From CAZOOR01 sp964581505 (GTDB lineage Bacteria; Bacteroidota; Ignavibacteria; Kapaibacteriales; UBA2268): 24,717 bases of DNA. Shown one piece after another: positions 8,563 through 17,607 of this stretch (position 1 is the first letter of the stretch; each line of letters begins with the position of its first letter). The notes under the pieces were generated by a model that searched no databases, was not told the DNA's origin, and saw only the letters and a program-made list of their open reading frames with translations. The translations under genes and the position numbers were made by a program. The DNA lies in NCBI GenBank assembly GCA_964581505.1, contig CAZOOR010000041.1, positions 1-24,717 of the forward strand, in the 5' to 3' direction.

Positions 8563-9189
8563 TTAAAATATTTTTTTAAATATTTTGGTGCATTCTGCTA
8601 AGACGTCTTCAAACACTATACTATGCGAAGTTTCCTCTGCAATGGAAGTAACCGATTTGTCATTTATTCCACAAGGGATAATATATCCGAACTCACTCAG
8701 GTCATTAGTAACATTCAAGGCAAAACCATGATAAGTTACCCAGCGGGAACTATGCAAGCCCATTGCACATATTTTTCGAGCATCACCGACCCATACTCCG
8801 GTCAGACCTTTATTTCTGCCTGCTCTAATTCCGTATTGAGCAACAAGTTCAATAATTGCTTCTTCAATTTCGCGAAGAAACCAATGCAAATCTTCGCGAT
8901 ATGACGATAAATTAAAAATCGGATAACCCACAAGCTGACCGATATTATGCAGGGTTACATCGCCACCGCGGTCAATTTCATAAACCGGAATACCGGCTTT
9001 TTCCAGAAAATTTCTATTTACCTTAATATTGTCTGGTGTACCATTCCTGCCAATAGTGATTACGGTAGGATGTTGGCAAAGTACAAGTAGATTGCGATTT
9101 CTTTTCTCTTGAATATCTTTAACGAGTTCTTTCTGCCTTTGCCAAGCCTCGTTGAAATCAATTACTCCCCAGTTCTGAACTTCAATCAT
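8563..9189 (-). CDS. lipB: Octanoyltransferase LipB
   Basis: The 208-residue protein matches lipoyl(octanoyl) transferase, which moves octanoyl from acyl carrier protein to lipoyl domains of 2-oxoacid dehydrogenases and GcvH in the cytoplasm. Visible motifs are CQHPTVITIGRNG (38-50), RGGDVTLHNIGQLVGYP (74-90), the catalytic lysine in DARKICAMG (Lys139), HGFALNV (154-160) and the catalytic cysteine in IPCGI (Cys173). The usual TYHGPGQ box reads TLHNIGQ here, a noticeable but probably tolerated change. It starts seven bases after the uvrB stop, so it is likely translated from the uvrB transcript. No lipA is in the window. Confidence 0.93.
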   Translation of the reverse strand: MIEVQNWGVIDFNEAWQRQKELVKDIQEKRNRNLLVLCQHPTVITIGRNGTPDNIKVNRNFLEKAGIPVYEIDRGGDVTLHNIGQLVGYPIFNLSSYREDLHWFLREIEEAIIELVAQYGIRAGRNKGLTGVWVGDARKICAMGLHSSRWVTYHGFALNVTNDLSEFGYIIPCGINDKSVTSIAEETSHSIVFEDVLAECTKIFKKIF

Positions 9190-9196
9190 ATCAATA

Positions 9197-11248
9197 CTAT
9201 TTAACTTTTACTTTCGAGGGCTTGCCGCCGCCCGCTTTTAATTTTTGAATTTCGTCCCGCAATTGTGCCGCCTTTTCAAAATCCAAATCCTTTGCGGCTT
9301 GCTTCATTGAGACAAACATCTGCTCAATCAATTCTTCCCTCTGTTCGGGGGCTAAATATTTTATAAGAGGCTCGGCGGCTTTCTCAAATCGAACAGCCTC
9401 CGCTTTGTCCTTTTTCTGCGCTCTGCTTTGCTGTATATCCGCAACCGATGTCGAATCCAGAATTTCCTCAATAGACTTATATACAGTTTTCGGGTTTATA
9501 TTATGTTCCTTATTGTAAGCACTCTGCATCACACGCCTTCTGTTGGTTTCATCAATCAATACTTTCATCGAGCGAGTTATCCTATCGGCATATAGAATTA
9601 CAAGTCCTTCGACATTCCGTGCAGTACGACCGGCAATCTGCAGTAAAGCCTTTTCCGAGCGAAGAAAACCTTCTTTGTCCGCATCAAGTATAGCCACTAA
9701 TGACACTTCCGGCAAATCAAGCCCTTCCCTTAATAAATTGACACCAACAAGCACATCATACTCGCCGACACGAAGTCCGCGAATTATTTCCACACGCTCC
9801 AAAGTATCAACATCGGAATGAATATACGCAACCTTAATTTCCAAATCACTCAGATAATCAGTTAAATCTTCCGCCATTCTTTTTGTTAGAGTTGTAATGA
9901 GAATCCTATTCCCTCGCTTTGTTCTTTCACGGATTTCACCAATTAAATCATCAATCTGGCTTTTGACAGGACGGACGCTAATTTCAGGGTCTAACAAGCC
10001 GGTAGGTCTTATTACTTGCTCAACAATAACACCGCCCGACTGCTCTAATTCGTAATCACCGGGGGTTGCACTCACATAGATTACTTGATTGATATTTTGT
10101 TCCCATTCCTCAAATTTAAGCGGACGATTCTCTAAAGCAGAAGGCAAGCGAAAGCCATGTTCGACAAGGGTTGTTTTCCTTGCTCTGTCTCCATTATACA
10201 TTGCTCTCAATTGCGGTATAGAGACGTGGCTTTCATCAACAATCAATAGGAAATCCTTTGGGAAATAATTGAACAATGTTTCGGGTGTATCTCCAAATGA
10301 ACGCCCGGAAAGGTGCATTGAGTAGTTCTCAATACCGGAGCAATAGCCAACTTCACGCATCATTTCGAGGTCGAAAATCGTTCTTTGCTCCAATCGTTGT
10401 GCTTCAATTAATTTTTCTTCCTTATGCAGTTCTTTCAGACGATAATAAAGTTCGTCCTTGATGTCTCGCATAGCACATTGCAATTGCTCTTCCGATGTAA
10501 CAAATAATTTAGCCGGAAAAATTGTGATGGAATCAAGCGATTCGTGAACAACACCGCTAACGGTATCCACAAAAGCTAATTTATCAATTTCATCACCGAA
10601 CAATTCTATCCGCAAAGCAGTCCTTGTTTCATAAGCCAAATGAATATCAATCACATCACCGCGAACGCGAAATGTACCTCTTGTAAATTCATAATCATTG
10701 CGGGAATAATATATATCAATAAGACGATAAATTAATTTTTTTCGAGTAATTTTTTGACCGACTTTCACGGGATAGAGCATTGAAATAAAGTCGTCTTTCC
10801 GTCCGATGGAATAAATACAGCTGACAGATGCAACAATGATGACGTCTCTTCTACCATCGACTAATGCTGAAGTAGCCTTTAATCGTAGTCTGTCAATTTC
10901 ATCATTTATCGAAAAATCCTTTTCAATATATGTATCCGACTTGGGCATATAGGCTTCCGGTTGATAGTAGTCATAATAGGAAATAAAATACTCAACCGCA
11001 TTATCGGGAAAAAAATGTTTAAATTCGCTGTACAATTGCGCCGCCAATGTTTTATTCGGCGAAATAACCAAAGTCGGTTTCTGTACTTCCTGAATAACAT
11101 TCGATATCGTATAAGTCTTGCCCGAACCGGTAATACCCAGCAAGGTTTGATGTTGAACGCCTTGGCGCAAACCTACTGTCAATTCCTCAATTGCTTTCGG
11201 TTGGTCGCCGGCAGGCTTGTATGGACTTACTAATCGAAAAGGTGGCAT
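9197..11248 (-). CDS. uvrB: Excinuclease ABC subunit B (UvrB)
   Basis: This is a full-length 683-residue UvrB, the DNA-damage verification helicase of nucleotide excision repair that works with UvrA and UvrC. It has Walker A GITGSGKT (38-45), the damage-probing beta-hairpin region (YDYYQPEAYMP, about 92-102), the DEAD-like VDESH box, helicase motif LLREGLDLPEV and QIAGRTARN, and a C-terminal UVR motif (DFEKAAQLRDEI) that contacts UvrC. All core motifs are intact. It follows mrdA by 82 bases with no visible terminator or promoter of its own, and lipB follows at seven bases. Confidence 0.97.
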   Translation of the reverse strand: MPPFRLVSPYKPAGDQPKAIEELTVGLRQGVQHQTLLGITGSGKTYTISNVIQEVQKPTLVISPNKTLAAQLYSEFKHFFPDNAVEYFISYYDYYQPEAYMPKSDTYIEKDFSINDEIDRLRLKATSALVDGRRDVIIVASVSCIYSIGRKDDFISMLYPVKVGQKITRKKLIYRLIDIYYSRNDYEFTRGTFRVRGDVIDIHLAYETRTALRIELFGDEIDKLAFVDTVSGVVHESLDSITIFPAKLFVTSEEQLQCAMRDIKDELYYRLKELHKEEKLIEAQRLEQRTIFDLEMMREVGYCSGIENYSMHLSGRSFGDTPETLFNYFPKDFLLIVDESHVSIPQLRAMYNGDRARKTTLVEHGFRLPSALENRPLKFEEWEQNINQVIYVSATPGDYELEQSGGVIVEQVIRPTGLLDPEISVRPVKSQIDDLIGEIRERTKRGNRILITTLTKRMAEDLTDYLSDLEIKVAYIHSDVDTLERVEIIRGLRVGEYDVLVGVNLLREGLDLPEVSLVAILDADKEGFLRSEKALLQIAGRTARNVEGLVILYADRITRSMKVLIDETNRRRVMQSAYNKEHNINPKTVYKSIEEILDSTSVADIQQSRAQKKDKAEAVRFEKAAEPLIKYLAPEQREELIEQMFVSMKQAAKDLDFEKAAQLRDEIQKLKAGGGKPSKVKVK

Positions 11249-11330
11249 TTTTCTTAATACTTTTCTTAATAATAATTAAAAGACTAAATAAGAAATGAAT
11301 TATTGAAGAAATAATTAGCAATTGGAATAA

Positions 11331-13151
11331 TTATCGTTGGGCAATTATTGTGGTAGAATCTTGTACCGCTTTCATTTTTACACCGAGATATTTGGCAACA
11401 AGGTCGCGCGCTATCGGTGCGGCAACAGACGAACCGAAACCAGCATTTTCGACAATTACGGCAATAGCAATTTTGGGCTTATCGTATGGAGCAAAGCAGA
11501 TAAACCAAGAATGGTCGCGTCCGTGCGGATTTTGCGCAGTACCGGTTTTGCCTGCAACTTTAATCCCCGGAATTTGTGCGTTGTTGGCAGTACCGCCCGA
11601 CTCATTAACAACAGCGTACATAGCACTGCGAATAAGTTTAAAATAATACGGTTTAATAGGTAATTTCCGAGACTCATAATCAATTTTTTGTGATTTTTTC
11701 AAAATGCTATTGTGAATGGATTTGACAACATGCGGTTGATGTATTGTGCCTCCGTTAGCCAATGCCGCACAATAGACAGCCATTTGTAGCGGTGTAACGG
11801 AGATTTCGCCCTGCCCGATACCATAGTTCACAATCAATCCTTTAGGTATCCATCTTCGCTTTTGGTATCTTTTTGCAAGCCATTTAATAGTAGGCATAAT
11901 GCCTTTACCTTCATGGGGAACGTCAATTGCCGTTCTTTGTCCGAAACCAAATATTTTACCGTAGTGTGCCATTTTTTCAAAGCCCAATTTCATACCGACA
12001 TGATAGAAATATACATTACAAGAATGCTGAATAGCACGTCTGAGACTAATCATACCATGCGCCCCATGACAACCATAAGACCTTTTACCATACTGCAAAG
12101 CACCCGGACAGTAGAATGTAGTGTTTTCGTTAATCAAACCTTCCTGCAATGCGGCAAGGGCGACAAACATCTTCCAAGTCGAACCGGGTGGATACATTGA
12201 TTGAATAGCGCGATTATAAAGCGGTTTGCCGGGGTCGTCTCGTAATTTATTATAAATCTCAGCAGGTACCCGACCTGAAAATTTCCTCGGGTCATAATCG
12301 GGTTTGGATACAAGACACAGAACTTCGCCATTATTAGGGTCAATTGCAACGGCGGCACCTCTGCGATACTTCAGCATATCTTCGGCTTTTTCCTGCAGAA
12401 CTTTGTCTATTGACAAAGTAATATCAAATCCGTTACGAACAGGAATATCATTTATTCCACTGTTGTATCTGGTAATTTTCTCACCATTACGAGAAATAGC
12501 AACAAAATTGACACCTTTTTGTCCACGCAAAAAATTATCATAGGACTGCTCAACCCCCGATTGTCCGATTAGGTCGCCGAGACGCAGATAACTCATTCTT
12601 TTAAGCTGTCTTTGAGTAACTTCACGAGCATAGCCAAGCAGATGGGACATATTGCAATCGAAATTATATAGTCGTTTTGATTCTACAATTACATCAACAC
12701 CCGGCAATAAATCATTATACTCTTTTAAAAGAGAAACGATATTGAAGTCAATATCCCGAGCAATTTTAATACTCTGAAAAATCGAAAAATGCTTATGTTT
12801 TTTTATCTTATTAATAATCTCGTTTGTATCCACCTGCAATATTGATGCAAGTAAGGGTAGTCTGTCCCGATGGAAATCATTCACAGTCAAAGTAACCGTG
12901 AACGAAGGCTCGTTATGCACCATCAATATTCCGTTTCTGTCATACATATTGCCGCGGAACGGTTCGACTACATCTTCCTTGATTGCTTGCACTCGGCTAA
13001 CAGAACGATAAGAACCACCTTTGATTATTTGCAAATAAGCAAGTCGTAATAGGAATATTGTACCGATTAAGAAAATCAAAGTAATAAAAATCCTTTTACG
13101 TGAAGTTGATGCAAATGCAGGATTTGATATGTATTGATTTTTTGCCGCCAT
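11331..13151 (-). CDS. mrdA: Penicillin-binding protein 2 (elongation-specific transpeptidase)
   Basis: The 606-residue class B PBP has one N-terminal membrane anchor (about residues 19-42), a dimerisation/pedestal domain, and a transpeptidase domain with the three active-site motifs: STWK (Ser324), SCN (377-379) and KTG (535-537). The segment MSHLLGYAREV and the cysteine/histidine pair in the region 348-365 are typical of PBP2 (MrdA). It crosslinks peptidoglycan during side-wall elongation with the glycosyltransferase RodA. RodA and MreBCD, its common neighbours, are absent here; the upstream gene is a polysaccharide ligase instead. A promoter candidate overlaps the end of that gene. Confidence 0.94.
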   Translation of the reverse strand: MAAKNQYISNPAFASTSRKRIFITLIFLIGTIFLLRLAYLQIIKGGSYRSVSRVQAIKEDVVEPFRGNMYDRNGILMVHNEPSFTVTLTVNDFHRDRLPLLASILQVDTNEIINKIKKHKHFSIFQSIKIARDIDFNIVSLLKEYNDLLPGVDVIVESKRLYNFDCNMSHLLGYAREVTQRQLKRMSYLRLGDLIGQSGVEQSYDNFLRGQKGVNFVAISRNGEKITRYNSGINDIPVRNGFDITLSIDKVLQEKAEDMLKYRRGAAVAIDPNNGEVLCLVSKPDYDPRKFSGRVPAEIYNKLRDDPGKPLYNRAIQSMYPPGSTWKMFVALAALQEGLINENTTFYCPGALQYGKRSYGCHGAHGMISLRRAIQHSCNVYFYHVGMKLGFEKMAHYGKIFGFGQRTAIDVPHEGKGIMPTIKWLAKRYQKRRWIPKGLIVNYGIGQGEISVTPLQMAVYCAALANGGTIHQPHVVKSIHNSILKKSQKIDYESRKLPIKPYYFKLIRSAMYAVVNESGGTANNAQIPGIKVAGKTGTAQNPHGRDHSWFICFAPYDKPKIAIAVIVENAGFGSSVAAPIARDLVAKYLGVKMKAVQDSTTIIAQR

Positions 13152-13186
13152 TTTTTTGATTGGGAACTACTTATTAATTTAGAAAA

Positions 13187-13217
13187 CAAAAATATAAAAA
13201 GGGATTGTAATTATCAA
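13187..13217 (-). promoter_or_regulatory. Bacteroidota-type promoter of mrdA
   Basis: On the minus strand TTG (13217-13215), a 20-base spacer and TATTTTTG (13194-13187) match the consensus; the box lies about 36 bases before the mrdA start and its -33 part overlaps the stop of the upstream ligase gene. It implies mrdA can be transcribed independently of the polysaccharide genes. Confidence 0.5.
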
Positions 13218-14623
13218 GTTATTAATTTTTGTTTGTACTTTTTATGAACATTGGAAACAAAAGCATATCCAAGTGCCATTATTATACAGGAATCACGTTC
13301 AAAAAACTGATTTGCAGTAAGACTTGATGCAACTAACATCAGCAAACTTATCATCGTTACTAACATAAGATTTCTATAAAAAGGTGCATCAAGCCTCCTC
13401 GCAATATGCCCCGCAATAAAAATATTATAAAAAAGTACTAATAAAAATACAATTGTAAGAGGAAAACCAAGTCGAAAAACAGTAAAAAAATATCCGTTAT
13501 GAATATTGCGTGTATAGGTAGTAGAATGCAAATTAGTTACGTAAAAATGAAACTTTTTCCCCAATCCATTGCCAAAGAATGGATATTTGGCAATTTCCTT
13601 AAATACGGCATCATATTCAATAAGTCTTAAATGTAGAGATACGTCTTTCTTCCCCTTTGTTGTCGATTGCAAACGATTGGAAAGTACTATCAGCATTAAA
13701 TCCGCTTTTTCCTTGAAAATAGTGAAAAAAGAAACACTTCCGGCAAAAAGCACTATGCTCAAACCTACAATTAATATCTTCTTCTGCTTGCGAGATAAAT
13801 AGAAAAATAAGTAAAACACACCAAAAATCACAAACACCCAAAACGAGCGTGAAAATGAAACTATCAACGCCGCTGTTGTCAGCAGAGTTAGCCCCCACAA
13901 CATCAAACGATAAATCATTTTCATCGGGAGCAGGCTCAATATCAGACTGAAAAATATTGTTGTTGTAAAAAGAGGCTGATTCAGACGAACAGAGCCACCC
14001 AATTGATAAGCATAGACTGCTTCGGCAAGAGCTACTTGTTGATACATACGCACTTGGTCAATTGCCGCCAATGTTACTGATATTGCAAATAATATCAATA
14101 TTGTGATAATATCCTTCTTGTCTTTCAGATAATACTTTAAAGGGAAATACAAAAGCAAGCTAGAGTAAAGGGAATACTCCCTGAACCAATCCAAAAAAGT
14201 AATGTCATTGAGCATAGCAACAACAATATTTAGGAGCATTCCGGCGTAGAAAAAAATAATAAACCAATCCGCAATGGATTCAACCAATTTTTCCCGTTGA
14301 ACGACAAATTTCCAAATCAACCAGACATAAGTAGAAGCAACAATAAATATTCCAAATAAAATATCACCCACACCAATTTTCAAATCACTAGTCCGAAAGA
14401 ATACAAAAGAACTAAGCGCAATAGTCCACAGCCAAACCTTTGGATACTTGATAATAAGTGCAAAAAACGGAATGGCAAGTGCAACTCCCAATACAGGAAG
14501 TGCTAAACTCGGATTAAGAGATAGGAAAAATAAGATAAATGTGAAAAACAATAATCCTGCTACTGCAAAGACATTGGTCTTTTTCAGTTCATCGAAACGC
14601 CGGATACTTGCCTGATTATTCAT
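13214..14623 (-). CDS. O-antigen ligase/polymerase family membrane protein (Wzy_C type)
   Basis: The 469-residue protein has about eleven or twelve hydrophobic segments and a longer periplasmic loop containing FGNGLGKKFHF and NIHNGYFFTVFRLGFP, the loop signature of the WaaL/Wzy_C superfamily. Members either polymerise O-antigen units or ligate glycans to lipid A-core or proteins at the periplasmic face of the inner membrane; sequence alone does not separate these. It starts 12 bases after a Wzz-like gene, which favours a polysaccharide assembly role. It is not RodA: SEDS signature segments are missing, although it lies next to PBP2. Confidence 0.82.
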   Translation of the reverse strand: MNNQASIRRFDELKKTNVFAVAGLLFFTFILFFLSLNPSLALPVLGVALAIPFFALIIKYPKVWLWTIALSSFVFFRTSDLKIGVGDILFGIFIVASTYVWLIWKFVVQREKLVESIADWFIIFFYAGMLLNIVVAMLNDITFLDWFREYSLYSSLLLYFPLKYYLKDKKDIITILILFAISVTLAAIDQVRMYQQVALAEAVYAYQLGGSVRLNQPLFTTTIFFSLILSLLPMKMIYRLMLWGLTLLTTAALIVSFSRSFWVFVIFGVFYLFFYLSRKQKKILIVGLSIVLFAGSVSFFTIFKEKADLMLIVLSNRLQSTTKGKKDVSLHLRLIEYDAVFKEIAKYPFFGNGLGKKFHFYVTNLHSTTYTRNIHNGYFFTVFRLGFPLTIVFLLVLFYNIFIAGHIARRLDAPFYRNLMLVTMISLLMLVASSLTANQFFERDSCIIMALGYAFVSNVHKKYKQKLIT

Positions 14624-14635
14624 TAATATAACCGT

Positions 14636-15814
14636 TTATTTATCGAGATTTTGATACTCTTTAAATCGCAATTTAAATTCTTTATACTGTGCTAACAGAA
14701 CTACGAACATAATTGCCAGGAATAAAGAACCAAAAAACGCTCCCAGTAAATAAAGAGAACGCCGCGGACCATTCTTCATATCGGGTGGTATTGCTTTGTC
14801 TAGAATAATAAATGAGTATGTTTTTCTAAACGCATTAATCTTTTGTTCTTCGAGCATAGGTAATAGAAAAGCCTTCACTTTTGTATATGTTTTATACTCA
14901 GCAAACATTCGAGTATATTCCAAACCTACCTTAGTAGCATTTTTCAACGAGAAATTACCACTAAATCCCGGCAAATTTTCGGCATCATTCAGTTTTGATT
15001 TTAATTCATCAATGACGTTTCTCAGCATTGATGTCTGCGGGTCGGTTTCGCCAAATTTATTCTTCCACAGTTCCAGATTTATTTCCTGCTTTATAATCTC
15101 GGCACGCAAATCAATCAATGCTTTGCCTACATTCTGAGCTTGTTCTTCGGGTTCATATATTTTATATATGCGCGAAAACTTCTGCAGTGTATCGGCAAGA
15201 AATGTAAGCACCGAATCGGTAGAACGCAATCGTTTTTCAAGATAGCCCCTATTCAATTTCGATTCCCGCCGAAAAATACTTTCCGAAATAATATTTGCTA
15301 CACCTACGTAGGTATTAGCAATTGCGGCGGCTCGCTTGGGGTCTTCGTCTATTACCGATATAGTAAAATTCCCGTCCAATTCGACTGTAATATCCAAATG
15401 CTCACGGAATGCATCACGTACCAAGTCTTCTTTTTCCTCTTTCATATCATAGACCGCCCTTAAATCAAACATCTTGATAATACTGTCCTGCACCGAACGA
15501 CTATCCAATATGACGCTCGGACTGTAAGAACCGTCTGTCTTAGGACCGATTTTCGTCAATCCGAAATTTCGGAGTGTGGAGGAAATATTGCCCACCATAC
15601 TCTCGAAAGAGGAACCCGATGTTTTCGGTGGCACCAAATTGGCTGTTGCTTTGAATACATTCGGTTGAGAAAACCAGTACACAGCTGTTACTGCCGTAAC
15701 GATTACTACAAAAGCAATAATAAAATATTTAGCTCTAAATAAACTCGCCAAAATCTTCATACTATCGAAATCATTCGTGATTTTTTTCGGCTCTTGCTTC
15801 ATATTTTCGTTCAT
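14636..15814 (-). CDS. Wzz-type polysaccharide chain-length determinant protein
   Basis: The 392-residue protein has the Wzz/PCP layout: a cytoplasmic N-terminus, a first membrane helix (about 30-48), a large periplasmic coiled-coil domain with FKATANLVPP just after the helix and long helices at about 195-300, and a second helix (about 350-373) preceded by the proline-rich segment DKAIPPDMKNGPRR. It regulates the chain length or export of surface polysaccharides. There is no fused C-terminal tyrosine kinase, so it is like Wzz rather than Wzc. The following ligase gene is 12 bases away, indicating an operon. Confidence 0.85.
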   Translation of the reverse strand: MNENMKQEPKKITNDFDSMKILASLFRAKYFIIAFVVIVTAVTAVYWFSQPNVFKATANLVPPKTSGSSFESMVGNISSTLRNFGLTKIGPKTDGSYSPSVILDSRSVQDSIIKMFDLRAVYDMKEEKEDLVRDAFREHLDITVELDGNFTISVIDEDPKRAAAIANTYVGVANIISESIFRRESKLNRGYLEKRLRSTDSVLTFLADTLQKFSRIYKIYEPEEQAQNVGKALIDLRAEIIKQEINLELWKNKFGETDPQTSMLRNVIDELKSKLNDAENLPGFSGNFSLKNATKVGLEYTRMFAEYKTYTKVKAFLLPMLEEQKINAFRKTYSFIILDKAIPPDMKNGPRRSLYLLGAFFGSLFLAIMFVVLLAQYKEFKLRFKEYQNLDK

Positions 15815-15904
15815 AATAATATTAATAATCTAATTTAACTTGTTTTTAACTAATAGAACTATTGTAAACTAATAAATTTCTAATATATTTTAATAAAATA
15901 TTTA

Positions 15905-15943
15905 CTACAAAAAACAAAAGCCCCGCTTCGAGCGGAGCTTTTT
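15905..15943 (-). terminator. Rho-independent terminator after the Lys/Thr-rich protein gene
   Basis: The stem AAAAGC-CCGCT/AGCGG-GCTTTT (15916-15927 with 15931-15942, one C-A mismatch) closes on a tiny TCG loop. The minus-strand reading is followed by GTTTTTTG. It lies 20 bases after the stop of the gene at 15963 and separates it from the Wzz-like gene. Confidence 0.8.
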
Positions 15944-15962
15944 GAATAAATATAGATTAGAC

Positions 15963-16490
15963 CTATTCTGCGGATTCAATAAAATCTACAACGATAAATC
16001 TTGTTCTATTTACATATTTATACCAACCGCTAACTGCAACTTTTTTATAAATTGCATACTTAGCAAGTTTTTTATTCAGTGATTCGCCGCCCTGGCCAAC
16101 CAAGAAATAAATCTTACCGCTCTTGCTTTTGCTGTCAATCAAAACGATGGGAGAACCTGCATTTGCTAAGCGAATTGCTTCGTTCTTTGACAAATGATAG
16201 TTTCCCTGCATAGCGCCTGTTAAACTTACTACATAGCCCTTGAACATTGTGGCAGTAGTTTTTTTCGTATGCGTGGTTTTTGTTGTTTTTGTTACTTTTT
16301 TTGCTTTAGAAACTTTGGTAGTAGTAGTTTTTTCTATTTCTTTCAAAGTTGTTTTACCGGTTTTTACATTTTTTTTCACGGTTTCCGCTTTTTTATTTTG
16401 AAGCGATTGAAGAGTAGTTTTATTCTGTGCCGTGACAAATAAAACTGATGCGGCAAATAGCAAAATAAATATCAATATTGTCTTTTTCAT
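15963..16490 (-). CDS. Secreted Lys/Thr-rich protein of unknown function
   Basis: I do not recognise a named family. The 175-residue protein has a clear signal peptide (MKKTILIFILLFAASVLFVTA), then a low-complexity linker of Lys, Thr and Val at about residues 25-80, and a compact C-terminal domain (about 82-175) beginning FKGYVVSLTGAM and ending FIVVDFIESAE. The end domain has alternating hydrophobic residues suggesting a small beta-rich fold, and resembles uncharacterised secreted domains with GYVVSLTG that I recall from Bacteroidota. A GAGG Shine-Dalgarno lies eight bases before the ATG. Hairpin terminators on both sides suggest it is transcribed alone. A cationic cell-surface or DNA/polysaccharide-binding role is only a guess. 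Confidence 0.75.
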   Translation of the reverse strand: MKKTILIFILLFAASVLFVTAQNKTTLQSLQNKKAETVKKNVKTGKTTLKEIEKTTTTKVSKAKKVTKTTKTTHTKKTTATMFKGYVVSLTGAMQGNYHLSKNEAIRLANAGSPIVLIDSKSKSGKIYFLVGQGGESLNKKLAKYAIYKKVAVSGWYKYVNRTRFIVVDFIESAE

Positions 16491-16517
16491 TTAAACCTCA
16501 TTTTTGTTTTTGTAAAT

Positions 16518-16548
16518 AAGAAAATACCTCGAGATTGCTCCCGAGGTT
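16518..16548 (-). terminator. Probable terminator after the FN3 lipoprotein gene
   Basis: On the minus strand ACCTC-GG-GAG-CAAT-CTC-GAGGT (16547-16526) forms a bulged hairpin with a four-base loop, followed by ATTTTCTT. It lies 11 bases after the stop codon of the lipoprotein gene. Confidence 0.65.
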
Positions 16549-16558
16549 ATTTCAAAAA

Positions 16559-17491
16559 TTATCTAATATTAGCTTTTGCATAGGGAACTGATGCTTTTGT
16601 CTGGTACGAAATCTCAACCTCAACATATCTGTTTGGCGAAGTACCTCTTAGCCATTTATTATTTTTTTCATCCTTTTTAACTAATACCTTGGCATAATGC
16701 CAATCATTTTCGCCAGCTTCTTTTGTTCTTAGAATTATGACTAAACCTTTCTTGATTAAGTTTGTATAATTAGTCAATGTATCTGCTCTTACTGCAAAAT
16801 TTGCTTTGGCATTATTCAGAACCTGACTATCATAAGTATCGTTTAATTCATTATCAATATAAACATATTCACTAATTTCCGTTACGCCCGGTGTCCCGGT
16901 ATATTTATAGTTAATCTTACTTGGTGAGGCAATAATAACTTTACCATTTCTTGTGTCGAGACCCAATGTCCAGTCTTCTGCATGAGCAACCGATAAAGTT
17001 TTCGGTGCTTTTGAAGCAACATCGTAAGCATCAATTCCGCTTCCGAGTCTTGAACTGGTTTCATACAATTTTATGATAGAACCGGCTCCATTTTTTGTAA
17101 ATCTATAGGCAGGCGACCAACTGATATTTGTTGATGCACTCTTTTTGCCGTTTTTGAATAAGGCACAAATATCAAATGTATAGATAACACCTGCTTTAAG
17201 ACCTGTTACTTGCAGAGGATTAAAGCTTGCTTTAACAGTATCAATCTTTGTTGAATTGTCATCGCCGGTCATTTTGATAATATAACCGACAAAAGCAGTA
17301 TCTTTTTCGTCAATTGATTTTTTCCATTTGATAAGAATTGTCGAATCGTTTTTTGTTGTTGCCTTTGCACTATCAGGCTTGCCGGGTGTTCTTGTGTCGT
17401 CTGCCGGTCCTGTAATATTATCAGTACAAGAGACAATGATAATAGCAAACAAAGCTATTAGAAAGAAAGGTAATGATTTTTTAAAAGTCAT
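16559..17491 (-). CDS. Fibronectin type III lipoprotein, unknown role
   Basis: The 310-residue protein has a lipoprotein signal: a short basic N-terminus, a hydrophobic core and a lipobox ending IIVSC (Cys22), so it should be lipid-anchored in the outer or inner membrane. Residues about 36-130 form an FN3-like domain (PGKPDSAKATTKNDSTILIKW start, then GLKAGVIYTFDICALFKNG). The remaining 170 residues are beta-rich with a repeated use of Tyr, Thr and Lys but match nothing I recognise. A GGAG Shine-Dalgarno precedes the ATG. It sits between a glycosyltransferase gene and the Lys/Thr-rich secreted protein gene, which places it in a cell-envelope neighbourhood. Confidence 0.78.
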   Translation of the reverse strand: MTFKKSLPFFLIALFAIIIVSCTDNITGPADDTRTPGKPDSAKATTKNDSTILIKWKKSIDEKDTAFVGYIIKMTGDDNSTKIDTVKASFNPLQVTGLKAGVIYTFDICALFKNGKKSASTNISWSPAYRFTKNGAGSIIKLYETSSRLGSGIDAYDVASKAPKTLSVAHAEDWTLGLDTRNGKVIIASPSKINYKYTGTPGVTEISEYVYIDNELNDTYDSQVLNNAKANFAVRADTLTNYTNLIKKGLVIILRTKEAGENDWHYAKVLVKKDEKNNKWLRGTSPNRYVEVEISYQTKASVPYAKANIR

Positions 17492-17607
17492 ATCTAAACT
17501 CCAAAAATGTGTAAAAAAATAAATTATACTAGTTTCCTATTTACGTTACATAATGTTTTTTTTTTAACGTTTCTATAAAAAATTTGTTTTATCTCACAAT
17601 ATAATAA

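Noticed and set aside
13214..14623. Considered RodA because of the neighbouring PBP2 gene
   Set aside because: The loop signature (FGNGLG and HNGYFFTVFRLG) is that of the O-antigen ligase group, and SEDS-type segments are missing.
16280..16400. T/G-rich low-complexity tract considered as a simple-sequence phase-variation site
   Set aside because: It is irregular and encodes the Lys/Thr linker in frame; no uniform repeat unit long enough for slippage is present.
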